A stretch of DNA of 23,010 nucleotides from Halomonas sp. (GTDB lineage: Bacteria > Pseudomonadota > Gammaproteobacteria > Pseudomonadales > Halomonadaceae): NCBI GenBank assembly GCA_007129225.1, contig SKVX01000453.1, positions 1-23,010 of the forward strand, read 5' to 3'. Below the pieces are notes generated by a model that worked only from the letters and a program-made list of their open reading frames with translations, searched no databases and was not told the origin of the DNA. Shown here one piece after another: positions 6,543 to 14,070 of the stretch. Positions within the stretch are counted from its first letter, which is position 1. Each line of letters starts with the position of its first letter. The translations under genes were made by a program, and so were the position numbers.

Positions 6543-7301
6543 ATGACGAGTAAAGGCAAGATCTACAGCCGTGATCCGGGTGCAATGCGCTGCCTCTCTT
6601 GCCATCTCAATTCACTCTGTCTCTCGGCGGATCTTCCCCTGGAGGAGATGGCACAGGTCAGCGACATCGTTCGTCCGGCAGTGACGCTCGGCAAACGCGA
6701 GGTTCTGAGATCCCAGGGGGCGGCGTTCGACAGCCTGTTTATCGTTCGTACGGGTAGCCTCAAGCAGGTCGTCGTGACCGACAGCGATGAATATCTCGTC
6801 ACGGCGTTCTACCTGCCTGCCGAACTGATCGGCCTGGACGCCATCGCCCAGTGTGTCTTCCCGGGCACATTTGTGGCCCTGGAAACCACCACCGTATGCG
6901 AGATTCCATTCGACCTGCTCGATCAACTTTGCGATCTCTCCACAGTGGTGCGCCGGCGTTGCCAGCAATGTCTGAGCCACGAAATATTCGATGAGCGCTT
7001 GAAACTACATTTGCTGCTGTGTCGGACGGCCGAAGTTCGGCTGGCCTGCTTTTTCGAGGCCGTTTCAGAGCGTTTCCGGCTTCGAGGCTATTCGCCACAC
7101 CACTTCCGCCTGGCCCTGTCACGAAGCGATATTGCCAGCTACCTGGGGTTGACCCCGGAAACCGTGGGTCGGGTGCTGGTGAGCTACCAGCGGCAGAGCT
7201 TGTTGATTGCTCATGGCTCTGAATACCGGATTCTCGATCTCGAGGGGCTGAAGAGCCTCGCGGCAGCCAACGGCCGGCGCCACCGCCATCGTGAAGCCTA
7301 G
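6543..7301 (+). CDS. FNR-type (CRP/FNR family) oxygen-responsive transcription regulator
   Basis: The 252-residue protein aligns along its length with E. coli FNR. It has all four iron-sulfur ligands in place: Cys17, Cys20 and Cys26 (C-x2-C-x5-C) and Cys119 in VCEIPF, so it should hold an oxygen-labile [4Fe-4S] cluster and dimerise under low oxygen. A cyclic-nucleotide-binding-like beta-roll (about 35-120), a long dimer helix and a C-terminal helix-turn-helix (LSRSDIASYLGLTPETVGRVL, about 192-212) follow. The recognition helix reads PETVGR, where FNR has VETISR and CRP has RETVGR: the Glu and Arg are kept but the Ser that helps FNR read TTGAT is Gly209. Target sites may differ from the standard FNR box. 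The symbol is left blank because several paralogues are likely. Confidence 0.93.
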   Translation: MTSKGKIYSRDPGAMRCLSCHLNSLCLSADLPLEEMAQVSDIVRPAVTLGKREVLRSQGAAFDSLFIVRTGSLKQVVVTDSDEYLVTAFYLPAELIGLDAIAQCVFPGTFVALETTTVCEIPFDLLDQLCDLSTVVRRRCQQCLSHEIFDERLKLHLLLCRTAEVRLACFFEAVSERFRLRGYSPHHFRLALSRSDIASYLGLTPETVGRVLVSYQRQSLLIAHGSEYRILDLEGLKSLAAANGRRHRHREA

Positions 7302-7312
7302 TGGGGCGCCGG

Positions 7313-7339
7313 GCGCAGCGGGTTCGGTACCCGCTGCGC
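7313..7339. terminator. Hairpin between converging genes
   Basis: GCGCAGCGGGT (7313-7323) and ACCCGCTGCGC (7329-7339) form a perfect 11-bp stem with a 5-nt loop, between the stop codons of the FNR-type gene (7301) and the convergent gene (7358). Neither strand has a U-tract behind it, so it is a hairpin barrier or RNA-protecting end rather than a classic intrinsic terminator. Confidence 0.55.
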
Positions 7340-7357
7340 AGCGTGTTCCCGCTGCCG

Positions 7358-7894
7358 CTATATCGCAATCGCACTGGTTGCCTTGACGGGCTGTGGCATG
7401 CGGCTAGTCCAGATCGGGCGGCCGGGTTCTCGGAGCTCTTGAATGATGCGGTATTCGTTGTTCTTCTGGGCAACGAAAGCCTGCAAGGGGCGATGCAGCT
7501 CCGGCGTCGCATTGGTTTCCAGCAGCCAGGCAAAGAGCCGGCATGTGACCTCGGCGGCATCCTCGGTTGCCATCAGGGCATCCCGGCTCATGGCATCATC
7601 CACCACGAAGAAGTGCTGGGGCGAGCGCGGCAGGAACGGTGATTCCCGGGGCGGGTTCAGGGAGACGCAGGCGTCGAGCTCCAGTTGTCTGGCGACGTTG
7701 CGCAACGTCTGGATGCGCTCTTCGCACTCTATGCCAAGGGCGGCCATCAGGCGACTGATATGGGGAGCGATCGGCAGGAAGCTGAGTGCCAGCCGCCGGT
7801 AACGGTTCAGCTCCCCCGTTTCATGGGTGTGGGCAATACTGAGCTGTTCCTGTGGCAGGAGCGTGAGTGCTGTCAAGTTGTCCATGTATATCAT
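7358..7894 (-). CDS. Uncharacterised helical protein, possible ferritin-like fold
   Basis: I do not recognise this 178-residue protein. It is predicted soluble and mostly helical, without signal peptide or membrane segment. Helix 1 (HTHETGELNRYRRLALSFL) and helix 2 (HISRLMAALGIECEERIQTL) resemble the first pair of a ferritin/rubrerythrin-type bundle, and helices around MATEDAAEVTCRLFAWLL and PLQAFVAQKNNEYRIIQEL could be the second pair. The usual ExxH metal motif of helix 2 is ECEER here, so metal binding is doubtful. A proline-rich loop (NPPRESPFLPRSPQ) splits the halves. The start may be 7894 or 7885 (MDNLTALTLL); GGA lies 9 bp before the latter. It converges on the FNR-type regulator, and co-regulation by oxygen is only a guess. 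Confidence 0.75.
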   Translation of the reverse strand: MIYMDNLTALTLLPQEQLSIAHTHETGELNRYRRLALSFLPIAPHISRLMAALGIECEERIQTLRNVARQLELDACVSLNPPRESPFLPRSPQHFFVVDDAMSRDALMATEDAAEVTCRLFAWLLETNATPELHRPLQAFVAQKNNEYRIIQELREPGRPIWTSRMPQPVKATSAIAI

Positions 7895-8014
7895 TCCGTT
7901 ATCGTATTGTTGAATCTGAGCTGAGTGGGCTTCAGTGAGGCAATCCTAGTTTGACTGAGACTTTGGTTTCCACGATAGGTATCAAGAAATGGGACGAATG
8001 GAGAAACTTGCATA

Positions 8015-8200
8015 ATGAAACTGAAGAAACTCATCATCGATATTAGTTATGTAATAATTTGGTGTTTGGTTCTTCTATTACTGTTTTGCTTTGTAATAAC
8101 GGAGCCGAATGGGCGCTTCAGGTTTGCGTCGTGCCTGGCGCTCCTGCACGGGCGAGGTGCCTGCTGCCCTTGCAAGTGCTGTCAGTGGCGACCATGGTAA
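8015..8200 (+). CDS. Doubtful small ORF with one hydrophobic segment in an AT-rich stretch
   Basis: The 61-residue ORF starts MKLKKLIIDISYVIIWCLVLLLLFCFVI, which would make a positively charged end plus one transmembrane helix. From about 8105 the codons turn GC-rich and the peptide becomes Cys/Arg-rich and unlike a natural sequence. There is no good ribosome binding site (GGAG is 11 bp from the ATG). The AT-rich part (about 8015-8105) contrasts sharply with the GC-rich surroundings. It could be a small membrane protein, a remnant of a truncated gene, or simply the promoter region of fumC. Apart from this ORF, the 373 bp between 7895 and 8267 hold no recognised gene. Confidence 0.2.
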   Translation: MKLKKLIIDISYVIIWCLVLLLLFCFVITEPNGRFRFASCLALLHGRGACCPCKCCQWRPW

Positions 8201-8267
8201 AAGCCTTGGCCATGAGTCTTGGCCAAGCGTGTTGTTGGCAGGGCAGTACCGACAGGGGGGAGGGGAG

Positions 8268-9647
8268 ATGAGCGACCATCGTATCGAACGGGACAGCATG
8301 GGCGAGCTGAAGGTGCCACGTGACGCCCTGTACGGTGCCCAGACTCAGCGGGCAGTCAACAATTTTCCGGTATCTGGTCAAGCGATGCCGCCGGCCTTCA
8401 TTCATGCCATCGCGCGCATCAAGCTGGCGGCGGCCCGGGTCAACCGTGACCTGCAGTTGCTGGATGGCGAGCGTGCCGAGGCCATCGCCGATGCCGCCCA
8501 GGCCATCATCGAGGGCAAGCACGACACCCAGTTCCCGGTGGACGTCTTCCAGACCGGTTCCGGTACCTCGAGCAACATGAACGTCAATGAAGTCATCGCC
8601 CACCTGGCGAGCCAGGATGGCCTGCAAGTTGGCCCCAACGACCATGTCAACATGGGGCAGTCGAGTAATGACGTCATCCCCACGGCGATCCACCTCTCGG
8701 CGGCACTGGAAGTCACCAGTCGGCTGCGACCCGCCCTGGTCCATCTGCGGGCGACCATCGACGAGCGAGCATTGGAACTCGATGGGGTGGTGAAGACCGG
8801 GCGTACCCACCTGATGGATGCCATGCCGCTGCGTCTGAGTCAGGAGCTGGGGGGGTGGTCGAGTCAACTGGGCCAGGCTATCGAGCGGTTCGACAGTGCC
8901 ATGCTTCGTCTGTGTCGGCTGGCTCAGGGCGGCACTGCGGTAGGCACGGGCATCAATGCCCACCCCGAATTCGCCGAGCGAATGGCGCGTGAGTTGAGCG
9001 AGCAGACGGGGCTTTCGCTACGGCCTAACGACAGTTACTTCGCCAGCCTGGCCTCCCAGGATGGTGCCGTGGAACTCTCCGGCCAGCTCAAGGGCCTGGC
9101 CTGCGTGGTGATGAAGATCGCCAACGACCTGCGCTGGATGAACTCGGGGCCACTGGCTGGCCTGGGAGAGATCGAGTTGGAAGCGCTACAGCCCGGCAGC
9201 TCCATCATGCCGGGCAAGGTCAACCCCGTGATCCCGGAGTCGGCGGCCCAGGCAGCGGCCCAGGTGATCGGCCTCGATGCCGCCGTGACGGTGGCCGGCC
9301 AGAGTGGCAACTTCCAGCTGAACGTCATGCTGCCGCTTGTCGCCCACAACCTGCTGACGTCGATCACCTTGATGAGCAACAGCGCACGTTTGCTGGCCGA
9401 CCGTGCCATCGCCACCTTCAAGGTGCGGGAGGCGAACATGGCCGAACCGCTGGCGCGTAATCCGATCCTGGTTACCGCGCTCAATGGCGTCATCGGCTAC
9501 GATGCCGCGGCAGCCGTAGCCAAGGAGGCCTACCAGGCCGGACGGCCCATCATCGACGTGGCGGAGGAGCAGACAGATCTGAGCCGCGAGGAGCTGGAGC
9601 GGCTGCTCGATCCCGCCAGCCTGACCCGTGGGGGAATTCCCGAATAG
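8268..9647 (+). CDS. fumC: Class II fumarate hydratase (fumarase C)
   Basis: FumC interconverts fumarate and L-malate in the citric acid cycle; class II enzymes are iron-independent and tolerate oxidative stress. The 459-residue protein carries the superfamily signature GSSIMPGKVNP with the catalytic-loop Ser, the substrate-binding TGSGTSSNMNVNEVIA and GRTHLMDAMPLRLSQE (catalytic His), and begins with the typical RIERDSMGELKVPRDALYGAQTQRAVNNFPVSG. The ATG at 8268 follows a purine-rich GGGGGGAGGGGAG; the reading frame stays open to 8109 but that extension is not FumC-like. It stands alone, converging on glpD with a 34-bp gap. Class II fumarases can resemble aspartate ammonia-lyases, but the start and length favour fumarase. 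Confidence 0.96.
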   Translation: MSDHRIERDSMGELKVPRDALYGAQTQRAVNNFPVSGQAMPPAFIHAIARIKLAAARVNRDLQLLDGERAEAIADAAQAIIEGKHDTQFPVDVFQTGSGTSSNMNVNEVIAHLASQDGLQVGPNDHVNMGQSSNDVIPTAIHLSAALEVTSRLRPALVHLRATIDERALELDGVVKTGRTHLMDAMPLRLSQELGGWSSQLGQAIERFDSAMLRLCRLAQGGTAVGTGINAHPEFAERMARELSEQTGLSLRPNDSYFASLASQDGAVELSGQLKGLACVVMKIANDLRWMNSGPLAGLGEIELEALQPGSSIMPGKVNPVIPESAAQAAAQVIGLDAAVTVAGQSGNFQLNVMLPLVAHNLLTSITLMSNSARLLADRAIATFKVREANMAEPLARNPILVTALNGVIGYDAAAAVAKEAYQAGRPIIDVAEEQTDLSREELERLLDPASLTRGGIPE

Positions 9648-9681
9648 GCATGGCGATCGCTGGCCGGGAAGCCGGCGTTGC

Positions 9682-11184
9682 TCAGGCAGCCAGCACCTGG
9701 CAGTGGGCCTCGACATGCCGGACCAGGGCATCGAGCTGACGCGGTGTCAGGCGCAAGCCAAGCTTGGTGCGCCGCCACAGGATGTCTTCGGTGCTCGTTG
9801 CCCATTCATGATCGATCAGGTAGTCGACTTCCGCGGCGGTCAGCCCGGCGCCGAAGACTTCGCCGAGGTCGGCTTCCTCGGCGGCGCCGCTCAGGAAGCG
9901 CAGGCAGAGCGTCCCGTAGCTGCGGGCGAAGCGCCTGGCGCGGTCGTCACCCAGCCAGGGGTAGGCCTCTAGCAACTGATGGCTGAAGTCCACCTGGCTT
10001 GCGATGTCACCGCCCGGCAGCGCCACGCTGGCGGTCCAGGGGCGTCCCATGCGAGGGAAGCGTGGGGCAAGCATCTCGAGTGCCGACTCCGCCAGCTTGC
10101 GATAGGTGGTGATCTTGCCGCCGAATACCGATAGCAGCGGGGCGCCTTGTTCGTCGTAGTCCAGCGTATAGTCTCGGGTCATAGCCGAAGGATCGTCGGA
10201 TTCGTCGTCACAAAGGGGGCGCACGCCGGAAAAGCTGCTGATCACGTCGCTGCGGGTCAGCTGGCGTCGAAAATTGTCATTGACCACCCTGAGCAGGTAA
10301 TCCACCTCCTCCTCGGCGATGGCCACACGGGCGGGGTCACCCTCGTAGCGTCGATCCGTGGTACCCACCAGGCTGAAGTCATCTTCGTAAGGCAGTACGA
10401 AGACGATGCGCCTATCGCTGTTCTGCAGGATGTAGGCGCGGTCGTCAGCGTTGAGCCTGGGCACGATCAGGTGGCTGCCCTGGATCATGCGGATGGCATA
10501 GCGCGATCTGCGACGGGTCTGTTCGCGGATCACGCTTTCCACCCAGGGGCCTGCGGCATTGACCAGGCTGCGAGCGTAGCGCCGCAAGCGCTTGCCGGTC
10601 CGCTGATCTTCGAGCTCGATGCACCAGTGGCCCTGCTCCTCGTAGGCTGCAGTGCAGCGCGTGCGAACGAGAATCTCGGCGCCACCCTCTCGGGCCTGGA
10701 TGGCATTGAGGACCACCAGTCGGGCATCATCCACCCAGCAGTCCGAATATTCGAAACCGCGCATAATGTCGGGCTTCAACGGCGAATCCGAGCCGAAACG
10801 AACGCCACGGGATCCGGGCAACTGCTTGCGCTTGCCCAGGTGGTCGTACAGGAACAGGCCGGCACGGATCATCCAGGCCGGACGCAGGTTCGAGCGGTGG
10901 GGGAGGATGAAACGCAAGGGCCAGATGATGTGAGGTGCCTTCTTGAGCAGCGTTTCCCGCTCCCGCAGGGCTTCACCAACCAGGCGGAACTCATGGTGCT
11001 CCAGGTAGCGAAGTCCGCCATGGATCAGCTTGCTGCTTGCCGACGACGTGGCGCCGGCCAGGTCACCCTGCTCACAGAGCCCGACGGCAAGGCCGCGGCC
11101 GGCGGCATCATTGGCGATACCCGTGCCATTGATGCCGCCACCGATGATGTACATGTCGAGCAGGTCGCGTGAGGGTTCCGCCAT
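9682..11184 (-). CDS. glpD: Aerobic glycerol-3-phosphate dehydrogenase (FAD)
   Basis: GlpD oxidises sn-glycerol 3-phosphate to dihydroxyacetone phosphate at the inner membrane and passes electrons to ubiquinone. The 500-residue protein has the N-terminal FAD-binding dinucleotide fold (YIIGGGINGTGIANDAAGRGL, about 12-32), SSKLIHGGLRYLE typical of the family, the DARLVVLNA region, the VNAAGPWV segment of the FAD domain, and a C-terminal helical domain (EDILWRRTKLGLRLT). Length equals E. coli GlpD (501). GGAG lies 10 bp before the ATG. It faces away from glpR on the same strand, downstream of it by 177 bp; the gap contains its own promoter with two GlpR-like operators, so glpD is probably transcribed independently and induced by glycerol 3-phosphate. 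Confidence 0.96.
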   Translation of the reverse strand: MAEPSRDLLDMYIIGGGINGTGIANDAAGRGLAVGLCEQGDLAGATSSASSKLIHGGLRYLEHHEFRLVGEALRERETLLKKAPHIIWPLRFILPHRSNLRPAWMIRAGLFLYDHLGKRKQLPGSRGVRFGSDSPLKPDIMRGFEYSDCWVDDARLVVLNAIQAREGGAEILVRTRCTAAYEEQGHWCIELEDQRTGKRLRRYARSLVNAAGPWVESVIREQTRRRSRYAIRMIQGSHLIVPRLNADDRAYILQNSDRRIVFVLPYEDDFSLVGTTDRRYEGDPARVAIAEEEVDYLLRVVNDNFRRQLTRSDVISSFSGVRPLCDDESDDPSAMTRDYTLDYDEQGAPLLSVFGGKITTYRKLAESALEMLAPRFPRMGRPWTASVALPGGDIASQVDFSHQLLEAYPWLGDDRARRFARSYGTLCLRFLSGAAEEADLGEVFGAGLTAAEVDYLIDHEWATSTEDILWRRTKLGLRLTPRQLDALVRHVEAHCQVLAA

Positions 11185-11230
11185 GGATGCAGGCTCCGTT
11201 CAGCTGGCGTCACACCGCCAGACATCATGT

Positions 11231-11273
11231 CGTGTTTGAAAACGAACATAGATGAATCGAAATCGAACATCAA
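11231..11273 (-). promoter_or_regulatory. glpD promoter overlapped by two GlpR-like operators
   Basis: On the minus strand TTGATG (11273-11268), a 17-bp spacer and TATGTT (11250-11245) form a sigma70-like promoter. Two sites resembling the E. coli GlpR consensus (WATGTTCG-WTAW-CGAACATW) overlap it: 11231-11250 (about 16 of 20 matches) and 11252-11271 (about 14 of 20). Their centres are 21 bp apart, two helical turns, so two GlpR dimers could bind one face and block RNA polymerase. A 6-bp hairpin (CTGGCG/CGCCAG, 11204-11221) lies in the predicted leader. Confidence 0.7.
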
Positions 11274-11361
11274 GGGGGAAAGGGTAGCATCCCACTTCAA
11301 GGAGAGGTGCGCCGGAGGAAAACAGCGGGGGCGGTGGAGCGGACGGGCGATACCCGCTCAT

Positions 11362-12120
11362 TCAGGCCAGGTGTAGGGAAATGTCGTGGGCCTTCATCAG
11401 GTGTACGATCGCTTCGGGAGGCTGGCGATCGGTGAACAGGGCATCGAGCTGGGCGATATTGCCCTGGCGGACTACCGGGTTGCGATGGAACTTGGAATGG
11501 TCGGCGGTGAGATAGACCTGGCGCGAGTTGCGGATGATGGCCTGCGCCACACGGGCCTCCTGGTAGTCGAACTCGAGGAGAGAGCCGTCCTCATCGATAC
11601 CGCTGATGCCGATGATGCCGTAATCGACCTTGAACTGGTTGATGAAGTCGATGGTGGCCTCGCCGATGATGCCGCCGTCGCGGGAGCGTACCTGCCCACC
11701 GGCGATGATGACGTTGAAGTCCTCCTTGTGCTGGAGAATGGCAGCGACGTTGAGATTGTTGGTGATGACCTCCAGCCCCTGATGATCGAGCAGGGCTTCC
11801 GCCACCACTTCATTGCTGGTGCCGATATTGATGAAGAGCGAGGCGTGGTCGGGAATGTGGCTGGCCACCAGGCTGGCAATGCGCCGCTTGGCCTCGAGGT
11901 TGAGGTTCTTGCGGGTGCTGTAGGCGGTATTGACGGTGCTCGATTCCAGGCCGGCGCCACCGTGAACGCGGCGTATCATCCCTTCCTCGGCCAGGGCATT
12001 GAGGTCGCGTCGCACCGTCTGCGGGGTGACGGCGAAATGTTCGGTAAGCTGTTCGATACTGGCATAGCCCTGGCGGCGGACCAGATCGACGATGGCATCC
12101 TGGCGTTGCTGTTGATTCAT
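11362..12120 (-). CDS. glpR: Glycerol-3-phosphate regulon repressor (DeoR family)
   Basis: GlpR represses glycerol genes and is released by glycerol 3-phosphate. The 252-residue protein has the DeoR-family N-terminal helix-turn-helix (RQDAIVDLVRRQGYASIEQLTEHFAVTPQTVRRDLNALAEEGMIRRVHGGA, residues 6-56) and the C-terminal sugar-phosphate sensor domain with NIGTSNEVVAEAL, VITNNLNVA, IIAGGQVRSRDGGIIGEATIDFI and the YLTADHSKFHR segment. The length equals E. coli GlpR. Context is decisive for the assignment among DeoR proteins: glpD lies downstream on the same strand, glpK diverges upstream, and GlpR-like operators flank both. The gene lies 147 bp from glpK, and the shared region could allow autoregulation. 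Confidence 0.93.
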   Translation of the reverse strand: MNQQQRQDAIVDLVRRQGYASIEQLTEHFAVTPQTVRRDLNALAEEGMIRRVHGGAGLESSTVNTAYSTRKNLNLEAKRRIASLVASHIPDHASLFINIGTSNEVVAEALLDHQGLEVITNNLNVAAILQHKEDFNVIIAGGQVRSRDGGIIGEATIDFINQFKVDYGIIGISGIDEDGSLLEFDYQEARVAQAIIRNSRQVYLTADHSKFHRNPVVRQGNIAQLDALFTDRQPPEAIVHLMKAHDISLHLA

Positions 12121-12230
12121 GTCGGCTCCCTAGCGATCCCAAGATTGTAAGCTATTCGGCGGGTTGGCGGCAGAGGCGGCGGGGCTGCGTCGAAAGTCGT
12201 AGAGCAATGCGAACACACTGCAGTACCCTT

Positions 12231-12250
12231 GGTGATCATAAACGAACATA
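12231..12250 (+). promoter_or_regulatory. GlpR-like operator upstream of glpK
   Basis: The right half (CGAACATA, 12243-12250) is a perfect match to the GlpR consensus, while the left half (GTGATCA) is degenerate, giving about 15 of 20 matches. It ends 17 bp before the glpK ATG, where bound repressor would block early transcription. A further half-site CGAACAC lies at 12210-12216, 33 bp (about three turns) upstream. Confidence 0.6.
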
Positions 12251-12267
12251 CAATGACAGGACATATC

Positions 12268-13755
12268 ATGGCCGACTACCTGCTTGCCATCGACCAGGGG
12301 ACCACCAGCTCCCGCGCCATCCTCTTCGACCGCAGTGGCAGCGTGGCCCACGTCGCTCAGCAAGAGTTTCCCCAGCAGTTTCCCCATGACGGCTGGATAG
12401 AGCATGACCCCGAGGCGATCTGGAGCACGGTGCTGGCGACGTGCAGAGAGGTAGTCGAGAAGAGCGGTGGGACACTTTCCAGCATTGCCGGTATCGGCAT
12501 TACCAACCAGCGCGAAACCACCCTGCTGTGGGATCGGCAAACCGGCGAGCCGCTCTACAATGCCATCGTCTGGCAGGACCGGCGTACGGCAGACGCGTGC
12601 CAGGATCTGCGGGACAAGGGGCATGCCGACCTGGTCCAGGCACGTACCGGATTGTTGATCGATCCCTACTTCTCGTCGACCAAGCTAGCCTGGCTGCTGG
12701 ACAACGTCGAGGGCGCCCGCGACCGCGGGGAGCGGGGAGAGCTGGCCTTCGGCACCGTCGACACTTTCCTGCTCTGGCGGCTCACCGGCGGGAAGGTGCA
12801 CGCCACCGACGCCACCAATGCGTCCCGCACCATGCTGTTCAACATCCATACCCAGCAGTGGGATGACGAGCTCCTCGCGCTGTTCGATATCCCGCGAGCG
12901 CTGTTGCCCGAGGTCCGCGACAGCAGCGATGACTTCGGCCATACCGAGGCCAGTCTGCTGGGGGCGGCGCTGCCGATCGGTGGGGTCATCGGCGACCAGC
13001 AGGCGGCCCTGGTCGGACAGGCCTGCTTCGAGCCGGGCATGGGCAAGAGCACCTACGGAACCGGCTGCTTCATGATCGTCAATACCGGGGACAAGGCCGC
13101 CGTCTCCCGCAATCGACTCCTGACCACCGTGGCCTATCGTCTCGGCGGCAAGCCGACCTATGCCATGGAAGGCAGCATCTTCGTCGCCGGGGCTGCCGTC
13201 CAGTGGCTGCGTGACGGCCTCAAGCTGTTCGACAATGCCGCCGAGACCGAGGCGCTGGCCCGCGAGACCCGGGATGGCCACAGCGTCTACCTGGTGCCGG
13301 CTTTCACTGGCCTGGGAGCGCCGCACTGGGACCCGAAGGCCCGCGGCGCGATCTTCGGCCTGACCCGGGATACCGGCATCGCCGAGATCGTCGCCGCCGG
13401 CCTGCAGGCGGTCTGCTACCAGACTCGCGACCTCCAGGCCTGTATGCGCGACGACATGAAGGCGAGCCCGGGCAAGCTGCGTGTGGATGGCGGCATGGTC
13501 AAGAACGGCTGGCTGGTTCAGTTCCTGGCCGACATGCTGGGCGTTCAGGTCGACCGACCGACGGTGCTAGAGACCACGGCCCTTGGCGCCGCCTACATGG
13601 CAGGTCTTCAGCTGGGCTGGTATCGCGACCTGGACGAGATCGCCGATCTCTGGCGCTGCGAGAAGAGCTTCGTGCCCCAGATGTCGGAGGCGGAACGGGA
13701 GCGGCTCTACCAGGGCTGGTTGGCAGCGGTGGAGCGTGTAAAAAGCGCGCCTTGA
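12268..13755 (+). CDS. glpK: Glycerol kinase
   Basis: GlpK phosphorylates glycerol with ATP to give glycerol 3-phosphate, the inducer and the GlpD substrate. The 495-residue FGGY-family protein starts MADYLLAIDQGTTSSRAILFDRSG (phosphate-binding loop), then has NQRETTLLWDRQTGEPLYNAIVWQDRRT (Arg/Glu and Trp glycerol contacts), GDQQAALVGQ with the catalytic-base Asp, YGTGCFMIVNTG, and DGGMVKNGWLVQFLADMLG near the C-terminus. ATG 12268 was chosen over 12253 because AGGA lies 7 bp before it and the family N-terminus begins there. A glpF facilitator gene, often beside glpK, is absent from this locus. Expression should be controlled by the operator at 12231-12250. Confidence 0.97.
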   Translation: MADYLLAIDQGTTSSRAILFDRSGSVAHVAQQEFPQQFPHDGWIEHDPEAIWSTVLATCREVVEKSGGTLSSIAGIGITNQRETTLLWDRQTGEPLYNAIVWQDRRTADACQDLRDKGHADLVQARTGLLIDPYFSSTKLAWLLDNVEGARDRGERGELAFGTVDTFLLWRLTGGKVHATDATNASRTMLFNIHTQQWDDELLALFDIPRALLPEVRDSSDDFGHTEASLLGAALPIGGVIGDQQAALVGQACFEPGMGKSTYGTGCFMIVNTGDKAAVSRNRLLTTVAYRLGGKPTYAMEGSIFVAGAAVQWLRDGLKLFDNAAETEALARETRDGHSVYLVPAFTGLGAPHWDPKARGAIFGLTRDTGIAEIVAAGLQAVCYQTRDLQACMRDDMKASPGKLRVDGGMVKNGWLVQFLADMLGVQVDRPTVLETTALGAAYMAGLQLGWYRDLDEIADLWRCEKSFVPQMSEAERERLYQGWLAAVERVKSAP

Positions 13756-13758
13756 AGC

Positions 13759-13786
13759 TTGCAAACTTCAGCGATATCGGTAAGAT
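13759..13786 (+). promoter_or_regulatory. Promoter of the tRNA-Val pair
   Basis: TTGCAA (13759-13764), a 16-bp spacer and TAAGAT (13781-13786) lie immediately after the glpK stop. Transcription would start near 13793, about 34 nt before the first tRNA. Confidence 0.5.
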
Positions 13787-13826
13787 ATGCATCCGTTGCC
13801 GAGGCGCTTTGTCGCCCGCGGAATGC

Positions 13827-13903
13827 AGGACCATAGCTCAGTTGGTTAGAGCGCCACGTTGACATCGTGGAGGTCGGCGGTTCAAATCCGCCTGGTCCTA
13901 CCA
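13827..13903 (+). tRNA. tRNA-Val (anticodon GAC), copy 1
   Basis: The 77-nt gene encodes its own CCA end. The acceptor stem is AGGACCA/TGGTCCT, the D-arm is GCTCAGTTGGTTAGAGC, and the anticodon arm is CCACG-TTGACAT-CGTGG with anticodon GAC, which reads GUC and GUU valine codons. The T-arm GGCGG-TTCAAAT-CCGCC is perfect. The second copy is identical. Confidence 0.96.
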
Positions 13904-13926
13904 GCATTCCAGGGCAATAGCTCTTC

Positions 13927-14003
13927 AGGACCATAGCTCAGTTGGTTAGAGCGCCACGTTGACATCGTGGAGGTCGGCGGTTCAAATCCGCCTGGTCCTA
14001 CCA
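13927..14003 (+). tRNA. tRNA-Val (anticodon GAC), copy 2
   Basis: This is identical over all 77 nt to the copy exactly 100 bp upstream, with a 23-bp spacer between them, and also encodes CCA. The two are expected to be one transcript processed by RNase E/RNase P and ended by the hairpin at 14010-14044. Confidence 0.96.
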
Positions 14004-14009
14004 GATTTC

Positions 14010-14044
14010 CGAAACGCCTCGCAGCCCTGCTGCGGGGCGTTTCG
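14010..14044 (+). terminator. Terminator of the tRNA-Val operon
   Basis: CGAAACGCC-T-CGCAG (14010-14024) pairs with CTGCG-G-GGCGTTTCG (14030-14044), giving a 15-bp stem with one T-G wobble and a 5-nt loop, starting 6 bp after the second tRNA. The following CTTTCCT is a modest U-tract. Confidence 0.8.
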
Positions 14045-14070
14045 CTTTCCTGATGACGCATAAGACTCAG

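Noticed and set aside
8205..8225. Direct repeat CTTGGCCA with 13-bp period before fumC
   Set aside because: Two short 8-bp copies can occur by chance, and the position between AT-rich DNA and fumC gives no firm functional reading.
8109..8267. N-terminal extension of fumC
   Set aside because: The frame is open but the extension is Cys/Trp-rich and unlike any fumarase; ATG 8268 has a strong ribosome binding site and the family N-terminus.
9648..9681. Intrinsic terminator between fumC and glpD
   Set aside because: The 34-bp gap has GC-rich partial complementarity (GCTGGC with GCCAGC reaching into glpD), but no compact hairpin with a U-tract on either strand.
10147..11172. Long plus-strand ORF opposite glpD
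   Set aside because: It is a reverse-frame shadow of glpD with no family motifs or ribosome binding site.
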